From positions 15,799,643-15,863,642 of the forward strand of contig CM025851.1 of NCBI GenBank assembly GCA_003952965.2: DNA of 64,000 bases. The letters run 5' to 3'. Each line of letters begins with the position of its first letter. Positions within the stretch are counted from its first letter, which is position 1. Below, one piece after another: positions 34,321 to 46,500 of this stretch. Origin of the DNA: Morella rubra. Taxonomy: Eukaryota > Streptophyta > Magnoliopsida > Fagales > Myricaceae. Below the pieces are notes generated by a model, which saw only the letters and a program-made list of their open reading frames with translations, was not told the origin of the DNA and did no database searches. The position numbers and the translations under genes were made by a program.

Positions 34321-34492
34321 AACGTGCAATGAACACTACAAGAAATATCTTCGACGGAATGGTTATGTTTGGTTGCTGAATATTGTTGTTACTATCCTAG
34401 ACCCAGCGAGCACACTAGGTGCTTGTGAAAATGTTTGGTTGCTTTACATGTGCAAACTCTATAATTCAACAATGGGTATGGCAAAAAATTGA

Positions 34493-35570
34493 GACGATAT
34501 TTCCGAGCGAACACATGACAGTGATGAATCATATGACATTTCCTTGAAAAGGTTTGCCGACTTTATTTTCAGAGTCTTGTTTGCACTCTTTGTTTTGTTT
34601 CCAGTTATCTATTTCTATACCTAACTTCTTAGTCATTTTTCTCCCACCGTAGGTTTGAGGTCACTTTACACCCTTGTTTCTAAGGGCTTGTCAGATTTTG
34701 AGCATTTATGGGTATAAGTTTACTTCCCTTCATGAGGTGCTTCTCGTGGTTCTTTTTCTTTTTGCCATTATGTTATCATTTCTATTGCAAGTGTGGCTTA
34801 AGAAAGATGATCTGCACATACATATGTTTTTGGTTATTTATTTCTCTTCTTCTTTTTTACCTGGGTTACCTATTAGAACTTGGAACTAATTTGTAGTGTT
34901 GCAGCATTAACCTCTATGTAAATCTGAATGCATAGGCCCATCATAGGAAAATCTGTAACTTGAGACGTTTTAAGATCTGAAAATTACATCTGAATCTTGT
35001 TTTGCAAAGGAAGCTGATATTGCAATATGCCCACAAGTATAGGCTGGGGCTCTGGAAGCCTTGAGCAAAGCTTGTAAAATCTTAATTACTTTCAGATTAC
35101 CTCCATGCCATAATCATGTAATTTTTTTCTATCAGAGTAATAGGCGTTGGTATAGATTTGGATTCAACCTTCCTTTACTAAGCTTTTTAATTAGTTGGAG
35201 GTCTCTCCGATGCATTCCATTAAGTTACTGGATCTTTCATGAATGAGATGTGTAAGAGAAATTCTTTGGAAAATGATTCTTCTCTTTTCAACGACTTACT
35301 GTAAGGTACATGGTATTGAGTAGTCTATTACTCTCCGATGCATTCCATTAAGTTACTAGATCTTTCATGAACAAGAATGCAAGACAGGTGGTCTCTCAGG
35401 GGGCAATGAGCCTACTGGATCTTCTCTGCTTGAACTTATTGTCTTAAAAGGTATGAATCTTTACCTTCTGAAGTCTCTTCTCTTCTAGAAGCTTAATAAC
35501 CCAGGGGATTTTAATGTTAACTTTTCTTTTATAATGGTTGGTCGGTTTCTGTGATTTTTGCTACATTATC
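34493..35570 (+). other. Intron-like and fragmentary exon sequence inside the Pack-CACTA
   Basis: T-rich text with splice-like sites. Around 35008-35075 the words GGGGCTCTGGAAGCCTTGAG give GALEALSKAC, an ARM-repeat-like scrap, so this part probably comes from the same gene as 35571-35830. CTCCGATGCATTCCATTAAG occurs twice (about 35205 and 35334). Confidence 0.5.
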
Positions 35571-35830
35571 AGAGGGAAGAGGAAGAGGCAACAGAAGATT
35601 GGCAAAGGAAAGTGGCCACAGTATTGTTCATCATTGGGAAAAAAGGGTTCCTAAGTTTAACACGAGCAAGTATTATCACCGTTGCTTGGATGGCCAGCAT
35701 TCTCCTCAGTGGGGATGAAAATTTGCAGTCGATGGCATGCTCAATTCTCATACCACATCTGCTAGAATCCATAGATAATGGCAAAGATCTTGAAGAAAGA
35801 GTGCTGACTTCTTTGTTCAATCGAGCCTAA
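35571..35830 (+). pseudogene. Captured exon of a LIN-like U-box/ARM-repeat E3 ligase
   Basis: After a CAG acceptor the frame reads REEEEATEDWQRKVATVLF, then GFLSLTRASIITVAWMASIL and LQSMACSILIPHLLESIDNG with KDLEERVL. This matches, as I recall it, the ARM-repeat region of plant LIN-type putative E3 ubiquitin ligases (LIN is needed for nodulation in legumes). It stops at 35830. Only part of the repeat region is present and no U-box is seen. Confidence 0.65.
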
Positions 35831-36065
35831 CCATCTACTATATTGTGTTTGTTATTTTAATTTTAGAATGTATTGATGTACAACTATATTAAATTTTGTA
35901 TTTTATTTGAAGTAATTCAATATTTTCTTTCATTATGGTCTTAATTTTAATTTTATTATTCTAAATAAACACCTTGGACCTTCTATTATCAAATAAATTG
36001 TTCTATCGTCCATAATACATATGTGGATGTTCTATCATCAAATAAACCGTTCGTTCGTCCAACAA

Positions 36066-36469
36066 AAGCCAATCGATCAGCTATTTACTGATGGAACTTT
36101 TTTGTCAAAAAGTTATCGTGACAAAAGTTTTGTCACGAAAAGTTTTTAATGACAAAATCCTTTTGTCACGAAAAGTTTTTAGTGGCAAATCCTTTGTCAC
36201 TGATACTTTTAGTGACAAAATATTTTTGTCATGAAACATTATAGTGACGAAATATTTTTGTCACGAAAAGTTATCGTGCCGAAAAGAATTTCGTCACTAA
36301 AAACTTTTCGTAATGAAATTCAGGTTTTGTCACAAAAAAACATTTAGTGACACTCTTTCGCTAACAGAGAGTGTGACAAAAAAAATTCCGTCACTACAAA
36401 TATTAGTGACGAAAATTTGACTTTTAGTGACAAAAAATTTCATCACTAAAACTCAATTTTTTTGTAGTC
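36066..36469. repeat. Right subterminal repeats of the Pack-CACTA
   Basis: About a dozen GTGACAAAA/TTTTGTCAC units, mirror-like to the left end. Confidence 0.8.
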
Positions 36470-36570
36470 ACTGATCATAATAATTGTTTACCTGCAATCC
36501 GTGCATAATTTAATGTAAGGTTGTAGCTAGGCCACGCAGTTGGGGGCAGGCAGACCATATATTATGGAAA

Positions 36571-39500
36571 TCCACAGGGCTGTTGTATTTAATTTGCTAT
36601 ATGTTGTTAGATTTTGCAAAAAACTCACAACCCCACCATAATTCTTCCCAACTACTACTTTCTATCTGCTGCAATTTATTATCTGCCTGCATTTTCAACT
36701 AATTTATTAAAGATAGTGCTGAGATGGAATGCTAAGCTGGAGCTGGAAGTCTCGACCTGAAGGTTACATGCTAGAAGTTAGTTGTGTATTTTCAATTTTG
36801 GTGTAACAGAATGTGATGTTTATTCTTTTCTGTATATATAGTTACAGCACTTGTAAAAACAGAGTATTATGCTCAGTTGATGAAAGCTTTCTTTCTCTCC
36901 ACACTCGTGATTCTTAATTTGGTATCAAAGCAAATTTTTACTTCTTACTGAGCTTTCTTGATTCACTACATTTTCATTTCCATTTCAATCTTCGAATCAT
37001 GGCTGAATCACTAGAACCACCAATGATCATGCAATCCCCCGTACTCACGAATTCGACTATGACGGTAGCTAAATCTGATCCTAGAAGTCCTTATTATCTT
37101 CTTTTAGGTGATCATCCTGGATTACTTATTGCTTCTCAACCTCTGTCAAATTGCAACAATCATTCTTGGTCCCGATCTATGTACCTTGGTTTGAAAGCTA
37201 AAAACATGTTAGGTTTTATAGACGGGACTCTGAAAGAACCTCCAGAATCTGATTCCTTGTCTATTGCCTAGAATCGTTGTGATACAATGATCCTCTCATG
37301 GATTCTTAATTCCTTGTCCAAGGAGATAGCAGCTAGTGTGATCTATACGAATTCCTCATATGACATTTGGAAAGAACTGCAAGAACATTTTTCACAATCT
37401 GATGGATCATTGATCTTTCGTATACAAAAGTCCATTGCTGATTTACGACAAGATCAATTGGATGTAACCAGTTACTACACTCAATTGAAAACTCTTTGGG
37501 AAGAGTTACTAAATTATCAACCCCTGCCAGATTGTGGATGCTCTGGAATTTGTTCTTTTGTTGGATTTTATCAAAAGAATTGTATCATGAAATTCTTAAT
37601 GGGACTCAATTCTGAATTTACTGTTATTCGTTGTCAAATACTGATGATGGATCCTTTACCTTGTATAAATAAGGTCTTCTCATTAGTCTTACAAGAGGAA
37701 CGTTAGAGAGGTTCACTACTTGTGAGTTTAGGTTCAACTGTGGAATCAATTGCCTTAGCAACTAAGACAAATGGTGGTTTTAAGAAGAATAGACCTATAT
37801 GTAGTCATTGTGGAATTTTAGGTCATACGGTAGAGAAATGTTACAAGTTGTATGGTTATCCTCCTGGATACAAATTCAAAGAGAAGGCTAAGTTCTCTTC
37901 AGCTACTACGGTTCAAGAGACAGGAAATAGTTTCAGATTTCCATTTGCTCTACCATTTACACAAGAACATTGTAATCAACTGCTGGCTTTATTGCAGTCT
38001 CCGAAGCCATCTATGAATATGGTTTTGACTCCTAATTTCACAGGTGATTACAAATGCCTTTCCAATTCTATTAACCTTCTGTTGTTGCTAATTCATGGAT
38101 TGTGGTTTCTGGTGCAACTAATCACATTGTGTGTTATGTTTCTCATTTCACACGGGTCTCACATTGTATCAATAGTTCAATTACCTAATGGCATTTCGAT
38201 TCCAGTCACACATATTGGAGAAGTGAGGTTTTCAACTAATCTTTTATTGACCGATGTGCTGTGTGTTCCCTCATTGGCTTCAATTTAATTTTAGCGAGCA
38301 AGCATGCATGCCAAAGTTCTTGCTATTTTGTCTTTCTTGCTAACCATTGTTTTCTCCAGGACCGACCAACACGGAGGACAATTAGGATGGGTGAACTAAG
38401 TAATAGCTTGTACTATTAGCTTCCTCAATCATTAACAAATTTTTCATCCACTTCATATATGTAATCCAATTTTTCCTGCTTTCATGTTAATAAAACTGAT
38501 GTCAATCTATAGCATCTTAGATTAGGACACCCTTCAATAAACCGAATGTCTCTTCTTAAGTAAAACATTGCTGACATTTCACCTATAGATTTTACTTCTT
38601 GTTCTACATGTTCTCTTGCTAAGCAAAAGAGGTTTCATTTTCCTACTAGCATCAATAAATCTGAGTTTGTTTTTTAACTCATTCATTGTGATATTTGGGG
38701 TCCTATGGCCACATCTACTCTAGAAGGTTTTAGAGACTTTCTTTCCATTGTTGATGATTACCCTCATTATACTTGGGTTTATTTAATGAAATCTAAGTCA
38801 CAAAACTCGGTCTCTTTTACAATCTTTCTTCAAAACCATTGAAACACAATATTCTTCTCAAATCAAAGTCAATAGAACCGATAATGGCTTTGAATTTGTC
38901 ATGAAGGAATTCTACTCTTCTCGAGATGTAGTAAGTCAACATAGTTGTATTGAAACTCCACAACAAAATTTGGCTATGGAGAGAAAACATCTAACATATA
39001 TTGAATGTAGCTAGATCTCTATGTTTCAAGCTCATCTTCCACTTCATTTTTGGGGAGATAGCATTTTAGTTGCTGTTTATTTGATAAACAAACTTCCAAC
39101 TCCAATTTTAAACAATATCACTCCTCTTGAAATGTTGTTTAAAACTATCCCTTCCTATAAACATCTCAAAGTGTTCTGTTCCTTATGCTTTGCTTCTACT
39201 CTTACTCATCGTCAAACCAAGTTTTCTCCTAGAGCTCGTAGATGTGTGTTTCTAGGTTACCCTTTCGGTGTAAAAGGGTACAAGTTATACGACTTAGATG
39301 CATGTCTTTCTAATCTCCAAGGATGTTACATTCCATGAAGACACTTTTCCTTATAAAAGTTCTTCATCTACACCTAATTTTGATAGCTTATTTGAAGCTA
39401 ATCATCATATACAGGACACTTCTACCTTAGTCCTTCCTAATCTCATTTTTGAAATCGTTGACTGTCCTATATTGTCCCCTGAATTTGTTATTCCTCATAA

Positions 39501-40205
39501 TTCTATAGATTTAGTTTCTCCTCCTCCAGTTTTGGTATCTACTGATTTCTATTCCACCCGTGTCTCTTCCTCCTCCTAGGAAATCCACTAGAGTGCATAA
39601 ACCTCTTGCTTATCACTGCCAACAGGTCACTTCTCTTCTCTCATCTCAATCGGATTCTGATGTGATTTCTCTTGGTGAGCCATATCATTTATCTGCCTCA
39701 CTCACCTATGACATATTATCTCCAAGAAAAAGGATTTTTTCCTTGTCTATTTCCACTCATTTTGAACCTCAAACCTATCAGCAAGCTATCCAATATCCTC
39801 ATTGGAGAGATGCCATGTCTACTGAGATTTCTACTCTTGAAGAAAATCAAACTTGGGTTTTGACTCCTCTTCCATCTGATAAGCATCTTATTGGGTGTAA
39901 ATGGATATATAAAGTCAAGTAGAAAGCTAATGGAAGTGTTGAGCGTTACAAAGCAAGGTTGGTGGCTAAGGGTTACACACAACAAGAAGGGTTTGATTAC
40001 TATGAGACTTTTAGCCCTGTAGCCAAGCTTACAACTGTTCGATTGCTTCTTTCTACAGCTACTGTCAAGCATTGGTCTTTGCACCAATTAGATGTGAACA
40101 ATGCATTTTTGAATGGTGATCTTGATGAAGAGGTTTATACGTCCTTACCTCTTGGATTTGACAGCAAGGGGGAAAATATGGTGTGGAAACTAAAGAAGTC
40201 TTTTT
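36571..40205 (+). mobile_element. Ty1/copia retrotransposon, partial and broken
   Basis: Fossil LTR element. A left LTR-like region ends near 36916, before a primer-binding site for initiator tRNA-Met (TGGTATCAAAGC, 36920-36931). Parts in order: gag (36999-37706), CCHC zinc knuckle (CSHCGILGHTVEKCYK, about 37800-37850), protease and integrase regions (about 38080-39300), and the start of the reverse transcriptase (39740-40205, with [29 protein letters not shown] and [11 protein letters not shown]). The rest of the reverse transcriptase, the RNase H and the right LTR are not seen. It is broken in many places. The left LTR boundary is uncertain (36571 or about 36604). Confidence 0.85.
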
Positions 40206-40705
40206 ATTTTCATTCAAATCTCGTTCTAACATTATTTAAAGGCGTTCCAACGGAAAATGGGTAATTTTAGCGCTTAATTTTTTATTTTCATTCAAACCTC
40301 ATTTGAACGGTATTTAGAAGCGTTCCAACAGAAAGTGATAAGTTTTTGAATGGAAAGTGATGAGCGTTCAAATTTTTTTTCTTGGGATGCAACTAGGTTT
40401 CGTCCCAAAAGATTCACGACCGTTTTAAGGGTCATGTATGTATTGAAACAAAGTTTTAGGAAAGGACAAATTTGTCTCTAAAAAGCCTCTTTTTTTAGGA
40501 CGACACACAATTCTGTCCCAAATAAACTTTTTTTTTTTTGGACTGAAATTTCCGTCCCAAAAAGAAAAAAAATCATGACACAAAAAAAAACTTTTTGGGA
40601 CAGTTTTATTTTCCGTCTAGAAAAACTCTCTTCCCTTAATTTTTTGGGACGGATTTTTTGGCGTCCCAAAAAAATCCGTCCCAAAAAGTAAAATTTGTTG
40701 TAGTG
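40206..40705 (+). mobile_element. End of a third CACTA-type element, left part missing
   Basis: The right terminus AAATTTGTTGTAGTG ends at 40705, that is CACTACAACAAATTT inward, followed by repeated TTTTGGGACGG/CCGTCCCAAAA motifs. The left junction cuts abruptly into the copia sequence at about 40205. An 80-bp imperfect tandem repeat (TTTTATTTTCATTCAAA at 40204 and 40283) lies next to the junction. No opposite terminus was found. Confidence 0.65.
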
Positions 40706-41151
40706 ATATATCCCTCAATGTGTCATGGCCTAGGAGTTTTTAGGGTTCGGTTATTATCCTTTGCACTATTGTCATGGGCAATTATGAGCAATAACCAAGA
40801 TTAAATCTCCACAATGCAACGGTTTTCAGACTGTCACGTCATTTACAACATTTGACCCACTTTTAAGCACATACCAACTCGTTTTATTCAAATACCCACT
40901 CGGTTCTCTTCTTGACCCACGAGAATGACCACTGAAATCATTTGCCTCCCACCCCCTCGCAGCTCTTCTTTTATCCTCTATGCAAGCAGCTCTTCTTTTA
41001 TCCTCTATGCAAGGTTCTTTGGGGATCAAGACCTACTATTCTAGTAGTAGTAAATCCTATAAGGACTTCTATGCCTAGTTCTCAAACAATTTCCGAGTAG
41101 AGTATCCTGAGGAAGCTAATCCAACGCCGGGAATTTACGCTCTTACAAAAT
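40706..41151. other. Spacer
   Basis: No gene. AATGTGTCATGGCC at about 40719 recurs near 42110, with further loose similarity, so this may be another shred of the duplicated chitinase spacer. CAGCTCTTCTTTTATCCTCT occurs twice (about 40960 and 40988). Confidence 0.5.
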
Positions 41152-41880
41152 AAATATCAATTCAAATTCAAATCGAATTTAAAAAGTTTTATTCTGAGAA
41201 TCATAACTTTAATTACTTCCTCCTATTGTGATATCCAAGTTGAAAAATCTTTTTTACAAAGACAAAAACAATATAATTTATCAACCAAACACGTACGAGT
41301 ATACCTAATTAACCATATTCTAATAAACAAAACCCAAAAGTACTTGGACGACTTAATATCATGTGGAAGCCTGATTGACTTTGGCAGAAAAATCCTATAA
41401 GTCTCTAGTTATAAAGGTACTTATTAAATATTGATCATTACAGAAACTCTAATTTGGTTTGGAAGGGAGAGAGCTATCACACTCCATAATCAACGCCTGG
41501 ATTGAGGATTTGTCACGAACTGGGGGGGGTGCAAGGCCCTCGTATTTTGACCGCCATTGCTTTCTGTAAGAGTCCTTGTCAACGAAGCAAGTCTTAAGAC
41601 ACACAAAGAAAGAACCAACCCCAGAAGACAGCTAGCATGCCTGCATTTTGATGGAAACATTTCGCATTATTCTCATCACGAATGAGAATGAGAATATGCT
41701 CTAGGTATTTGTCACAGCTGACAAATACCAACACACAGTCGACAGTTTTTTTGTTAAGAAAACAAGCAAATTAACATAGCAAGACAGATGGGGCTATTTC
41801 ATAGGAGATATCTCATTGGAGACGCAGCTCGCGACGAAATCTCATAAAACACAAAAGTCAAAACGGAAACGGAGAAAATA
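41152..41880. repeat. Unidentified local repeat, copy 3
   Basis: It matches 32400-32950: AAAAAGTTTTATT, TTTAATTACTTCCTCCTATT, CAACGCCTGGATTGAGGATT, CCCTCGTATTTTGACCGCCA and CATTTCGCATTAT occur in the same order. All three copies lie between the two chitinase genes. Confidence 0.85.
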
Positions 41881-42594
41881 ATCAACAACAAATGAATTAG
41901 GCGCACAGAGAATAATTTGGACAACTAGAAAAATTTAGACACTTATTCATTTATTTGTACTAAATTCAAACAGACTTAACTCAATATCAACGAGCTGAAT
42001 TTAACGTCACGACAAACTTAGGAAAGACTGTTTGTATCCCCACATTTCAATTAATTAGCAGCAATGCTTAAAAAACTAGACTACCAAACCGTACATGTAA
42101 ATATACCTGAATGTGTCATGGCCAGGGACTTTTTATGGTGTTGAATGAACCAGCTTTTGGGTTCGACAGACTCGTCATGCGACGCATGATGCAACTGATG
42201 GGCTCGGGTAGAGATCTGGCCAATCAGAGAGGTTTGTCTTGCATCCTTCTGGAGCTCCTCATGGAGTTTGGGCTCAGACTCGATGAAGATTACCACTAGA
42301 TGGGGTACTTCAGGCCCAACTAAGTCCAACGAGGCGAAAGAGGACCCCCGCACGTTGAGGGAATCAAAACTCTCTTGCTCCAAATCCAGCACAAGGCCCT
42401 TGTTGATGACAATTATTTTAAAATGACAATTAAAAAAAAAGAGAGTCCAGTGAGCTAATTTAGGCAAACGGCGCCGGCAATGAGGCTGATTTGGGATATT
42501 CAGAGTATTCTTTATTTCCTTTTATGCCATACATGAAGTCTAGACAAGTATTCAAATGAACAATAAGAGCTAAACGGATCAGACAAACAGCCCG
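41881..42594. other. Spacer downstream of chitinase 2
   Basis: A 128-residue open frame on the minus strand (42467-42081) begins with TTG, not ATG, and resembles nothing I know. No gene is called. Confidence 0.5.
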
Positions 42595-43591
42595 CTAGCA
42601 AGTTAGATTCTGGCCTGGATCAACACCAAGTTCGTTACAGTATTCAGTATAATACTCGACACGTTTTTGTACTGTTTCTGGGTTTTTACCATCGCACTCG
42701 AGGGCACCATTAATGGCACGAATTGTGGCCCCGAATCCTTGGCCTATGACTGGACGAACAGAGTTCATCCAATACCACAAGGCTGTCTTAAACGAAATAA
42801 CTGGGTCATTTGCCACGGTTTCAGGGGAGTTGAGGCCGTCGAACCCAATGCTCTTTCCTGCTGGTCCGTAATTGAAGTTCCAAGATAGCTGAATTGGTCC
42901 ACGACCGTAGTAACCTTTGTCCGGGTTGCATGGATATTCTGTGTTGTTCTCGTCACAGTAGTCCTTGGAGGGACCATCTATTTCCTCTACGTAGCAAAAA
43001 TCTGCAGAACACAAACACCTTGCTTCAATTCGTAGCTCTTAATGTTGTAAGAGAAAGAAAAAAAAGCCCTAAATCTTATGTGAAACTTTGGCCTGTTAAT
43101 TGTATGAAGATATGTTTAAGATAACGTATAAGAATGTTTTATGTGATTCAGAAGCAGACGGAGATCTTACGTCCAGTCTCATGCGTGACATGGCCAAAGA
43201 AGGCTGCAATCTCGCGCTTGGAATCATCGACGGAACCAGTCCTGCCAAACTGATCGTAGGAATTGAGAGCTTCCAGAAAGGTTGCTCGTGAGTAGAAGTT
43301 CTTTCCGGCACAACTTGCATCAGCCTGATCGAGTATTCCATTGAAGAACTCTGGCGTCACAATATCAGGCACCGAAACATCGTTAGTCGGAGGAGAGGCA
43401 AAGCAAGGCCCCTCTTGGCACCCGGTGCCACAGTAGTCGTCGCCGGTGCCACAATATCCCCATCGGCTGCAACATTGGTCTGAGGCACAGCCACAGTTTT
43501 GAGCTTCTATGTAGCTCGGAAAGGCCCCAGCTATGACTCCAACGAGGATAAGAGTTAGGAACTTCTTCTTCGTGCTAAGGCCCGTTACCAT
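42595..43591 (-). CDS. Class IV chitinase 2 (hevein domain + GH19), secreted
   Basis: Two exons, 43591-43171 and 43001-42595, 275 aa, with exon lengths identical to chitinase 1 (421 and 407 nt). The signal peptide is [18 protein letters not shown], cleaved before QNCGC. The hevein domain is [17 protein letters not shown]...GPC. The GH19 part has the catalytic [17 protein letters not shown] and [16 protein letters not shown]. It probably acts on chitin in the apoplast, as class IV (EP3-type) enzymes do. The ATG at 43591 is chosen because the TATA box at 43650-43643 puts the transcript start near 43615, downstream of the in-frame ATG at 43630. Upstream lie 3.6 kb of spacer and then DPH2 in the same orientation. 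It is a tandem paralogue of chitinase 1. Confidence 0.95.
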
Positions 43592-46500
43592 GTTGGGAGA
43601 GTTCGATGTGTACGTGGTGGGGAAGACCAAATTATGAAGCTGGATTTATAGTACTGGAAGTTGAAGTGAGAACTTGATATGGCGGTTGACTTCAAATCTG
43701 AACATGATGGGTTTCTAGACGTGAGAGGACTTTTCCGGGTCAATAACGCCGACTGGGGCCAATTCGTCCTGACATCGACGGGGCAATTGGTCAGAAATTT
43801 CAAAGGTCAATTCGGTGCTTCTCCCACGCGTAGTGGGAGCTATTCAGAGAGATAGATACCTTATCATTACACTAGTGCGAGGGTAAAGTTCGTAAAATTC
43901 AGAAAGAAAATACCTTTGCCAGGATTTCCAAAGAACAAATCATCACTGCTTCGGAAAAATCAACTTTAACGAACCCACTGCCAACTGATAGTGTTATTTA
44001 ACCAGGCCCCGCTAGAAGATGACTTTGGGCAACCGAGGCCTCTCTGAAAGTCTAAAGTTTGACCTTTTCGTCTCTCAATAAATAAAAATTGAAATAAATA
44101 TATTTTACAACCTTCCACGTTAATTGACACTTTATACTCTTAATTATTATTTTTAATATTATACCTGTTAACTATTAATTGTACATATGTTGCACTCTAT
44201 TAAATTGAAAGTCAATTTTAACCAAAATTAATTTTTTTTGCATCTAAAATTACGTTTTTATATCCTAAATTTTACTGTCAAAATAAAATTATAGCGATAA
44301 AATTATCATTTGTCACACCAAAAAAATCATTTTCCTCTTAAATTGACAAAGCAACTTTAACAACCCACTGCCATATGATTGTGTTATTAGAATTTAGAAG
44401 ATGACTTTGGGAAACCGGGGTTTATCTCTTAAAGTCTACCGTTTCAACTTTTAGTCTCCCAATAAATAAAAATTAAAATAAATACGCTTCACAATCTCTA
44501 TTTATAAAGATAGAGAACACTTTATACTCCTAATTATTAGGAAAAAATACAATTTTCACTCATAAACTACCGATACATTGCACTCTCTAAATATTAATAT
44601 AGACACTTTTCCCCCTAAATTACTCACTTTGACATATTGAATTCTTCAACTACCAATGTTATACATTTTGCACCCTCATTCCACAATAATACCCTTGAAA
44701 TTTAATTAATTGACAACAATATCTTCAATATATTCAAAGTTGGTCAAAGGTATTATCTTTATTTTAGTCTAAAATTTTGATAAAGAGTGTGATGTCTCAA
44801 ACATAGTAGTTTAGAGTGCAAATGTAAAACCTACGGTAATTCGTAGGTGAAAATGTATTTTTCCCTTATTATTTTTATCACATTATATCCTGACAACTGT
44901 TGATTTCATATTAGCGCTTATCGGAAATTGAATTTTTTGCATCAAAAATTACGATTTTATCGTCCAAATTGGTCACTTTCAAAATAAATTATAGAGATAA
45001 AATTGTCATTTTTGCGTCAAAAAATATTTTCTATTTAAATTGATAAAAAAAAAATTTGACAAAGTGTCTGAAATCAATGGTTAGTGATAAAATGTAACAA
45101 AAATAATAGTGGGAAGTATATAGTGTATATCTATCCCATAAAAATTTGATGCTTAGAATCTACCTTTAGAAAAACTGTTAAAAATAGTAATGTCTACCTA
45201 ATGAGATATTGTTAAGTAACAAGAACAATTAATAGTCTTCTAAAAAAGAGAGGAAGATCCATTAATTTTGATTATGGAGATTTATGAGGCTAACTGGACC
45301 TCTTCATTCAATAGTATGTTATTACAGAAAATAATTGTATCAAAAAGGGAAAATATTTCTAACTATTAATCGTTCTAATTAATGACATACTCTACCAATT
45401 ACATGTCATCTCACTATTTCTCCCTCTCCTATAAGTTGTGCAATTAAAAATTTAAAGGCTTCAGTGCATTAATCTCCTCTATGCCCTTTTGACCTTATTA
45501 TAATTATCTATTTAATTATCTGCTCTCTCTTTCTTTCTTTTTACAGCTAGTTGCTTAGGCATAATTTTGCAATTCCTTAAACAACAAAATCTTTTTAGTT
45601 GGCCATTTTCTGTTTTTCCATCATTTGATATTGAAATCCTTGATTATAGTCCTACAAGCTTAATGTTTTGGGTCTACTTTTTGAGTGCATTATTTATGGC
45701 ATATAATTTAACGAAACCTAAAGATCTAAAATTAGTATATTGTACTAGTCATGATGGATATTCCATTAAAAACAAAAACAAAGAAAAACGCCTCGTTTTG
45801 TATCATGGTAAGCTCGTCACCACCAACTTGTGGAACAGCTTGTTGTATGTGCAAGACCCATACAAGCATGAACGTACGTCGTTTATTGACCGCTTATGTA
45901 TGCAGGGTAATCATGTCCGGCGATTGCCGTAAGCCCAGACAAAGGGCCAAAGTCCGTTGATTTGACGAAGAAATGTGCAGTTTTCCACGAGCCAATTGAC
46001 GTCCACGAAAAGAGCAACAGAAAAACAAGAAAGTCAGCAAAGCCAAAGAATATATATATATATATAACAATGATCTGTTTCTAAGGATCTAGAAGATTGC
46101 AGTTAGCTCCGAAAATATTGTCAAACATGAGGGCTGTCGGCCTGGTGTTAATGTCAGATAATTTATACGTGTTTGCTCTTCTTCGTTCTACTGAATCAAT
46201 CCTTTAAGAATTTCACTAATTAAAGAACAACGTAACGACACTCTTAATGATAATGGCAATTAATAACAAGGCCGTCGGCGGCCAATATAGAAAAGGTCGA
46301 TCATTTTCCAGGTTGTATGCTAGGAGGATTTTCTGGTCTAAGGCAATTTGCAGCTACGTCGTATTCTGCACAATTGAAAAGATTTTATTGACTTTGCCAG
46401 CCCTCTCACATCCAAGTGTTGCTACAATATATTCACAAGGTCAAAGGCTCAGCCACTAACTATTTGATTGATCTAAAACATCCAACCTTTTAAGCCATGG

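Larger units (their letters stand above)
33561..36469 (+). mobile_element. Pack-CACTA: non-autonomous CACTA element carrying host gene fragments
   Basis: The left terminus is CACTACTAAAATTTTCAC at 33561. The right terminus CTCAATTTTTTTGTAGTC ends at 36469 (one base off CACTAC at the tip). Both are flanked by ACT (33558-33560 and 36470-36472), the 3-bp target duplication expected of CACTA elements. Dense GTGACAAAA/TTTTGTCAC motifs fill both subterminal regions. No transposase is present. The interior holds a pyrimidine-rich leader-like stretch (33940-34130), an exon of an SF21/NDRG-type gene, intron-like sequence, and an exon of a LIN-type ARM-repeat protein. Its movement would need an autonomous relative elsewhere. 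Confidence 0.85.

Noticed and set aside
36920-36931. TGGTATCAAAGC, looks like part of a tRNA
   Set aside because: It is the primer-binding site of the copia element, complementary to initiator tRNA-Met; no tRNA gene is present.
42081-42467. 128-residue minus-strand frame
   Set aside because: No ATG at the start, no family recognised, no splice context.
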